A DNA stretch of 55,396 nt from a virus, in the IMG/VR virus record IMGVR_UViG_3300031787_000153, positions 1-55,396 of that record; one strand, written 5' to 3'. This document shows positions 51,293 to 55,396 of the stretch, piece by piece (within the stretch, counting starts at the first letter, position 1; every line of letters starts with the position of its first letter). The notes beneath the pieces were generated by a model, which was not told the DNA's origin, ran no database searches, and saw only the letters and a program-made list of their open reading frames with translations. Position numbers and translations under genes: made by a program.

Positions 51293-51510
51293 TCATCCTC
51301 TCCTTGTAACCAGCGGTCAACCATTTGTTCTGCTTCTTGTTGAGATAACGCTACAACTTTAAACCATGCACATTCCTGATTTGCTTTAATATCAAATGGA
51401 ATGCGGCCACCTCTAAATTCTATGGGACCGTCTAACATACGCTTAACTTCAAACGTTTGTAAATTTTTTACACGATTAATTAAGTTATTTGCTACTTCAA
51501 CGGAATTCAT
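51289..51510 (-). CDS. Small conserved hypothetical phage protein
   Basis: The 73-residue product starts M-N-S-V-E-V-A-N-N-L-I-N-R-V and has F-E-V-K-R-M-L-D-G-P, I-P-F-D-I-K-A-N-Q and A-W-F-K-V-V-A-L-S-Q-Q-E-A-E-Q-M-V-D-R-W-L. The last part forms an amphipathic helix. No domain is recognised. It overlaps folE and the cupin-like gene by four bases each, so it is part of the operon. Similar small proteins are found beside folE in marine phages. Confidence 0.62.
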   Translation of the reverse strand: MNSVEVANNLINRVKNLQTFEVKRMLDGPIEFRGGRIPFDIKANQECAWFKVVALSQQEAEQMVDRWLQGEDD

Positions 51511-52247
51511 GAATGTCCTTTCATGCTTAGGCAGATATCATAAAACTCTTGTTTAAGTGCCGGATCAGTTCCAAATGCACCTAACATAATTGCAGTAGTC
51601 ATATCGCTTTCATGCTCACGAACACCTCGCATAGTCATACAATGATGTTCTGCTTTAACTACTACTGCAATATTTTCAGTCTTGGCATATTTTTTTAGTG
51701 CGTCTGCAATTTGCGTAGTCATTTCTTCTTGAATCTGGGGTCGTTCGCAAATGTGATGTACCAATCTGTTGAACTTACTGAGTCCGATAACTTCCCCCTC
51801 AGGTATGATGCCAACCCAACATCTACCGACGATATTTTGGAAGTGGTGAGCGCAAGTTGAACGGATACTAATAGGACCAGTAGTGTAAAGACTCTTATAG
51901 CCCATGTTAGGGAAAGCCGTAACCTTTGGAACATTTTTGTAACGTCCTCCAAAAGTTTCTCTGACGAACATCTTTGCCACTCGTCTAGCTGTGTCTTGAG
52001 TATTATGATCATTTTCTGTATCTATAATTAATGAATTTAAAACGCCTTGAAATTGACCTGCTACTTCGTCAACTAATTGATCTACTTCATCTTCATTTTC
52101 AATAAAGTCCGCAATATTATCATTTGCATGGAAACGAGCATTTGCTGCTTTAATTCGTGAACGAATTACTTCGCTGATATTTTTTTCTCTTGGGACAATG
52201 ATATCTAAATCTTCATCATTGCTTTTGTACATATTTTCATAAACCAT
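51507..52247 (-). CDS. folE: GTP cyclohydrolase I (FolE)
   Basis: The 246-residue protein has the catalytic core of FolE: the zinc ligands Cys132 and His135 in T-C-A-H-H-F, V-G-R-C-W-V-G-I-I-P, I-G-L-S-K-F-N-R-L-V near 154-163, and E-H-H-C-M-T-M-R-G-V with Cys203. It converts GTP to dihydroneopterin triphosphate, the first step of both folate and 7-deazaguanine synthesis. An N-terminal extension of about 40 residues precedes the usual dimer helices. CGGAG lies ahead of the ATG. With the QueE and QueD-like genes nearby, queuosine/deazaguanine is the likely use. Confidence 0.92.
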   Translation of the reverse strand: MVYENMYKSNDEDLDIIVPREKNISEVIRSRIKAANARFHANDNIADFIENEDEVDQLVDEVAGQFQGVLNSLIIDTENDHNTQDTARRVAKMFVRETFGGRYKNVPKVTAFPNMGYKSLYTTGPISIRSTCAHHFQNIVGRCWVGIIPEGEVIGLSKFNRLVHHICERPQIQEEMTTQIADALKKYAKTENIAVVVKAEHHCMTMRGVREHESDMTTAIMLGAFGTDPALKQEFYDICLSMKGHS

Positions 52248-52283
52248 TTTTTATTCTCCGAGTTATAGTCGTGGATGACATTA

Positions 52284-53378
52284 TTATTTTAACATCTCCA
52301 ATAGTTTATTACAACTAAAATAATTTTTAGTTAAGTAATCTACCTGTTTATTTAGGCGTGGTAGAAAAGATTGATAATTTTCCATGTAGTAAACAATCCT
52401 ATCTACAACTTCTTTTCTGTGCATTTTATATTTTTCAAAAGATTCTGTCCACTCTGAAGGATATGTAAACTCTTCTAGTGCCATTTCTTTGTAACTTAGA
52501 CGTCCGGGCACCATTGGAATAGAATTAACAACAGCACCCTCGTACCAACTGATACCTAAAGTTTCTTGTAAATTAGCTGAGAATACTAATTTACTTTCTC
52601 CTAACAAATTATGATATTCGTTTTTTGTCAGTTGTCTTTCTTGACAAACAATAAATTCATACTGAGGTAATTGATCTTTTAAGTCTAAAAAGATATCTAA
52701 TTGTTTTTCTGGAGCCAATCTGTGCGGAAAAAGAATAACATCTTTCTTTTCCATACCTTTATACATACTCAAAGTATCTTCCATATACTCCATTGGCCAA
52801 CCTGAACGAACAATTTTGCCACTGTCGTAGCGTTCGTCCCAGTCTTGTTTCCACCACGGATTTTCACTAGTGTATCCGTCATTAAGTAATTGTTTCATAA
52901 ACAGATGTACATGAAACTCTGTGGCAAAATAGTTGTGGTCAAATGCGTGATAGAAACTCTTCTCAGCATTTCTAACCCAAGGTTTGTTACCAACTAATCG
53001 CCCTAAAAAGTCTTGGGGATCATAACTACCAGCATGCCATAAGCCGTGTGTAGTCACTGGAATACTCAGTAACTCGCTCATGTATTTTAAGTTTATGATG
53101 CCTGGATGCCAAGCATCAGTAAAAATAAAGTGGTCGCCGGGATGAACGGATCCGCTACAAAATAAACGGCCCATCTGCTCCACTTGACTAGCTTTATATA
53201 TATTAGTGCCGCCAAAGTTGAGAAATGCTCCAGGAGTGGTAGCACTAGGAATGTCCGTAGGACCTGATATAATGTTGACATTGTGTCCTGCCTTTCGTAG
53301 CAACACAGGCAAGTGTTTTTTCCACTCGCCTGTGTACCTAGTTTCGACTGCTTCTAAATCAACTAGGAATATTGTCAT
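52284..53378 (-). CDS. GT-B fold glycosyltransferase (GT4-like)
   Basis: The 364-residue protein shows a two-domain GT-B layout. The C-terminal half has I-L-F-P-H-R-L-A-P-E-K-Q-L near residue 220, typical of the GT4 donor domain, and the signature E-T-L-G-I-S-W-Y-E-G-A-V-V-N-S-I-P-M-V-P, containing the acid-glycine-Glu stretch that binds the nucleotide diphosphate. The N-terminal half has F-T-D-A-W-H-P-G and H-G-L-W-H-A-G-S-Y, where acceptors usually bind. It could modify DNA bases (as T4 glucosyltransferases do) or a cell-surface glycan. The start overlaps the previous stop by one base (TGATG), in a block of replication-type genes, which slightly favours DNA. Confidence 0.72.
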   Translation of the reverse strand: MTIFLVDLEAVETRYTGEWKKHLPVLLRKAGHNVNIISGPTDIPSATTPGAFLNFGGTNIYKASQVEQMGRLFCSGSVHPGDHFIFTDAWHPGIINLKYMSELLSIPVTTHGLWHAGSYDPQDFLGRLVGNKPWVRNAEKSFYHAFDHNYFATEFHVHLFMKQLLNDGYTSENPWWKQDWDERYDSGKIVRSGWPMEYMEDTLSMYKGMEKKDVILFPHRLAPEKQLDIFLDLKDQLPQYEFIVCQERQLTKNEYHNLLGESKLVFSANLQETLGISWYEGAVVNSIPMVPGRLSYKEMALEEFTYPSEWTESFEKYKMHRKEVVDRIVYYMENYQSFLPRLNKQVDYLTKNYFSCNKLLEMLK

Positions 53379-53608
53379 CAGTGTCTAGACCGATAATTTT
53401 GAGTGCCTCGTGGCTTCCACTCCTTTCGATCTCCATTGCGATCATTGCGATCGAAATGTCGACGAGGGCGTTTAGATGCCTCGTAAGCTTGCCAAACTTT
53501 ACTTTGGCGATTATACAAATCTGCTGGATTGTACGGCAGAAGTTCAAATCTGCAGAAGTCCAACAGGGCGTCGAGATCATTAAAAATCTTCTCAACTTCA
53601 GTTTTCAT
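53378..53608 (-). CDS. Small basic conserved hypothetical phage protein
   Basis: The 76-residue product begins M-K-T-E-V-E-K-I-F-N-D-L-D-A-L-L-D-F-C and ends in an Arg/Asn/Asp-rich tail (R-R-H-F-D-R-N-D-R-N, R-G-T-Q-N-Y-R-S-R). The N-terminal part is acidic and the tail basic, as in RNA- or DNA-binding low-complexity proteins. AAAGGA precedes the ATG. I recognise the pattern from marine T4-like phages, function unknown. It overlaps the glycosyltransferase start by one base. Confidence 0.62.
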   Translation of the reverse strand: MKTEVEKIFNDLDALLDFCRFELLPYNPADLYNRQSKVWQAYEASKRPRRHFDRNDRNGDRKEWKPRGTQNYRSRH

Positions 53609-53623
53609 CGGTATTTCCTTTAG

Positions 53624-54019
53624 TTAGTATTTGATGAATGAACCATTTTCTCCATCCTCGGAGACCTCAATCCAAACCTCGCGGCCTGGATACTTCTTGC
53701 TGATAATGTCATGTAAATCATCTGACATCATTTCACAACTTTTATAGTCAAGGCTTAGAACGGCACCTTGACCATTATACAACGACTCGAGCCATCGTTT
53801 GAATTGGATGAACTCGATGTCCCTGTCATTATGGAGCACATTGATCCACACCCTGAAATGAAAGATGTGGCGATGAGGGTGACCCAAAAACGATACGTCA
53901 TATTCATCTCCTGTAGCTAGATTGGGATCTGTAAGAGCCGCAGGATATTTATGAATACCTTCCTTACGGAAAGTCACCCAAATCATTTTGTTAGGTCTAA
54001 TGTCTTGTTTAACAATCAC
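53624..54019 (-). CDS. PTPS/QueD-like T-fold protein (candidate 6-carboxy-tetrahydropterin synthase)
   Basis: The 131-residue protein resembles 6-pyruvoyl-tetrahydropterin synthase/QueD in order: a G-H-P-H-R-H-I-F-H-F-R-V strand (compare the L-H-G-H-S motif of QueD), D-I-E-F-I-Q-F-K-R-W-L-E (compare W-I-I-D-F-x-x-L-K), S-C-E-M-M-S-D-D-L in the place of the T-S-E-x-L-A helix, and V-W-I-E-V-S-E-D-G-E-N-G-S-F where QueD has V-K-E-T-x-x-x-G-C. The catalytic Cys and one zinc His are not obvious, so it may be a diverged or non-classical version. GTG start overlaps the upstream stop. With FolE and QueE it would fill the missing middle step. Confidence 0.55.
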   Translation of the reverse strand: MIVKQDIRPNKMIWVTFRKEGIHKYPAALTDPNLATGDEYDVSFLGHPHRHIFHFRVWINVLHNDRDIEFIQFKRWLESLYNGQGAVLSLDYKSCEMMSDDLHDIISKKYPGREVWIEVSEDGENGSFIKY

Positions 54020-54225
54020 TTAAGCATTCCTTCGCACAAAGTTTTAATTTCATCATCAGTCATGAAAAAATTGTATGTAGATAAATGAGTTATTTCGCCA
54101 TCATCGTTATAGGACTCGTTAATAAACTCAATGCTATTTAGATCTGCTGGACTAAGACATTTCCAACTCTTGACTTTAAGTGCAAATCCTGTACTTTGTT
54201 TAACTGTAAATTCTTTAATGTTCAT
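54016..54225 (-). CDS. Small conserved hypothetical phage protein
   Basis: The 69-residue product begins M-N-I-K-E-F-T-V-K-Q-S-T-G-F-A-L-K-V-K-S-W and contains a helix at the end (M-T-D-D-E-I-K-T-L-C-E-G-M-L). A D-D-G-E-I-T turn joins two strands. No known domain. It overlaps both neighbours by four bases. It is a typical small member of this operon. Confidence 0.6.
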   Translation of the reverse strand: MNIKEFTVKQSTGFALKVKSWKCLSPADLNSIEFINESYNDDGEITHLSTYNFFMTDDEIKTLCEGMLK

Positions 54226-54575
54226 CGCTTCAGTGCCTCCATCATAACAATTTTACCTAGTGAGTCACCTAGATCCTGATCTTCGGTAATTACGTGCATA
54301 GTTGTAAAATTGCGATCTTTATGACTATCGTAACTGCGAGTTTCTATAACGTACCCACCGCTGGCTTTATAAATTTGTAATCGCATACCCTCAGTAGAAA
54401 ATCTGTCTGCTTCTACTGTTTGAGGAATGTCTTGTTCGTAATCGTCATTATTCAACCAATTACGAATACGTTGTCTAAATGTAAGTTTCACTTTTTGTTT
54501 CCTTATTTTGCGGGCAGGTCTAATTGCAGACATTTTTGCCTGACTAGCATACCCTACAATCTTTCCAGTTGCCAT
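54222..54575 (-). CDS. Conserved hypothetical phage protein
   Basis: The 117-residue product has a basic N-terminal half (A-R-K-I-R-K-Q-K-V-K-L-T-F-R-Q-R-I-R-N-W) followed by a conserved C-terminal block: M-R-L-Q-I-Y-K-A-S-G-G-Y-V-I-E-T-R-S-Y-D, then T-T-M-H-V-I-T-E-D-Q-D-L-G-D-S-L-G-K-I. The second half is a pattern I recall from marine T4-like phages. The basic front may bind nucleic acid. Function is unknown. Confidence 0.63.
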   Translation of the reverse strand: MATGKIVGYASQAKMSAIRPARKIRKQKVKLTFRQRIRNWLNNDDYEQDIPQTVEADRFSTEGMRLQIYKASGGYVIETRSYDSHKDRNFTTMHVITEDQDLGDSLGKIVMMEALKR

Positions 54576-55108
54576 TATTTGAGTATCTCATCCTTGCCAT
54601 ATTGGTCCCAATCTGTAAAGCGATCTCTTCTCAGAAGGTCCTGTAGGTTATGGCACCATACCCCAGGATTGGTTGCACTAAAATCTTTATCATCAATCTT
54701 TAACGTAGCATTATAGCCTAGTTGATTAATATAAGGTAATTTTACACTAATCTGCGGAATAAATCTACGTTTTTCTGTAAGTCCACTCTCCAAAAGACCT
54801 TCAGTTTCGGATACATCAAAGTCTAGTGTACACCAAAAACCATCTTCTGCATCTAGACAGACATAGATCATATCTTCCCAAGGGCGCCATGTTTCTGCAT
54901 CATTAACGCCTTTAGTTTTAAAACTTTGATTAGCACCAAAGTAAATGTGTTTGCAATTATTATTGCGAGCAAGTTCCATAATAATATATGGATCGTGGAC
55001 ACTAACTACAAATAGAGTCTTCATTCCATACGCAGGAGTACGTTCAATTTCTACGCCTGTGAAGAACGTGATGCTGTCTGCAACACCTGAGTTGTAATCA
55101 CGTTTCAT
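54575..55108 (-). CDS. Conserved hypothetical phage protein (near queuosine genes)
   Basis: The 177-residue product starts M-K-R-D-Y-N-S-G-V-A-D-S-I-T-F-F-T-G-V-E-I-E-R-T-P and later has H-I-Y-F-G-A-N-Q-S-F, Y-V-C-L-D-A-E-D-G-F-W-C-T-L-D-F-D-V, Q-I-S-V-K-L-P-Y-I and N-P-G-V-W-C-H-N-L-Q-D-L-L. These blocks match a conserved protein that I recall from marine T4-like phages, usually near QueC/QueD-type genes; no activity is known to me. The alternating strand pattern suggests an alpha/beta fold. It overlaps the next gene by four bases at its start. Confidence 0.65.
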   Translation of the reverse strand: MKRDYNSGVADSITFFTGVEIERTPAYGMKTLFVVSVHDPYIIMELARNNNCKHIYFGANQSFKTKGVNDAETWRPWEDMIYVCLDAEDGFWCTLDFDVSETEGLLESGLTEKRRFIPQISVKLPYINQLGYNATLKIDDKDFSATNPGVWCHNLQDLLRRDRFTDWDQYGKDEILK

Positions 55109-55396
55109 TCTTCTTCCTTAAAATCTACAACATTACCATTTTCGTCTGCTGCAATGATACGAACTTGATTGCCATTTTCATCCTCAATCAAGATTGGTCC
55201 CCAAATCCATGCTTGGCACTCGTTTTGACTCCAGCCTTCATTACCTTCAAGAACTTCGTAGATACCTTTTTCATCAATCTGTTCCATTAGACGTTCTTTT
55301 TCATCTTCATCAAAGTCCTCGGGAAAATCAATATCTTCCCAGCAGCCGTCCCACATTGAATCTAATTCAACATTTTCAATATTGTTACCTACGCAG
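55105..55396 (-). CDS. Conserved hypothetical phage protein (probably 5' truncated by the window edge)
   Basis: From the ATG at 55356 the product has 83 residues (M-W-D-G-C-W-E-D-I-D-F-P-E-D-F) with E-V-L-E-G-N-E-G-W and A-W-I-W-G-P-I-L-I-E-D in the middle and a Lys/Glu-rich end. Upstream of that ATG the frame stays open to the window edge (V-G-N-N-I-E-N-V-E-L-D-S), and no ribosome site is visible before the ATG, so the true start is probably outside. It is very acidic. Function unknown. Confidence 0.55.
   Translation of the reverse strand, partial: CVGNNIENVELDSMWDGCWEDIDFPEDFDEDEKERLMEQIDEKGIYEVLEGNEGWSQNECQAWIWGPILIEDENGNQVRIIAADENGNVVDFKEEE

Noticed and set aside
53359-53595. Alternative minus-strand frame overlapping the small basic protein
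   Set aside because: Out-of-frame shadow with a Cys/Ile-rich composition and no recognisable pattern; the 53378-53608 frame has a ribosome site and couples to the glycosyltransferase.
1-55396. CRISPR arrays, transposases, integrase, tRNA and rRNA genes
   Set aside because: No regularly spaced repeats, no transposase or integrase motif and no tRNA-like stem pattern was seen on reading through the window.

Overview
This window looks like a stretch of a marine T4-like myovirus genome (Straboviridae/Kyanoviridae-type). It carries baseplate genes of T4 type (gp5 C-terminus, gp25, gp6) and a T4-type FEN exonuclease. The DNA is AT-rich and tightly packed, with many 1-4 base overlaps between genes. 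Many small proteins resemble families I know from cyanophages and pelagiphages. No photosynthesis gene is present, so the host (picocyanobacterium, SAR11 or another marine bacterium) cannot be fixed from this window. I see no tRNA, rRNA, insertion sequence, integrase or CRISPR array.

Plus strand, 1-29076 (virion baseplate and fibres): the end of the gp5 spike/lysozyme, gp25 and a long gp6 come first. A giant gene of 4359 codons follows in the gp7 position. It contains an integrin-like FG-GAP beta-propeller interleaved with chitin-binding-type-3-like modules, and adhesin-like repeats near its C-terminus. A single in-frame TAA separates it from a 266-codon continuation. Next come a small structural protein, four tandem paralogous tail fibres sharing an N-terminal attachment region (the third followed by a small fibre-assembly-like gene), and a pair of paralogous structural proteins with GTG starts.

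Plus strand, 29147-43708 (glycan island): about 15 overlapping genes form one apparent late operon. They include two GT-A-like proteins with DxD motifs, a DUF4337 membrane protein, two related VDAD-motif proteins (one an internal duplication), a twitch-type radical SAM enzyme, four members of a family with a Glu-Thr...Ile-Thr-Glu-Lys motif resembling GT10 fucosyltransferases, a GDP-mannose-3,5-epimerase-like protein, a UDP-glucose/GDP-mannose dehydrogenase, a 2-oxoglutarate oxygenase and a methyltransferase. This suggests synthesis and transfer of an unusual sugar, either onto the virion (fibres) or onto the host surface.

Minus strand, 43692-55396 (metabolism and replication accessory genes): this block converges on the island with overlapping 3' ends. 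It holds FEN/RNase H, QueE, a short AbrB-like protein, dCMP deaminase, a HIT protein, a phosphoribosyltransferase, a cupin-like protein, FolE, a GT-B glycosyltransferase, a PTPS/QueD-like T-fold protein and many small conserved phage proteins. FolE, the QueD-like protein and QueE together would make 7-carboxy-7-deazaguanine, pointing to 7-deazaguanine modification of phage DNA or to queuosine supply. No QueC or DNA-inserting enzyme lies in the window.
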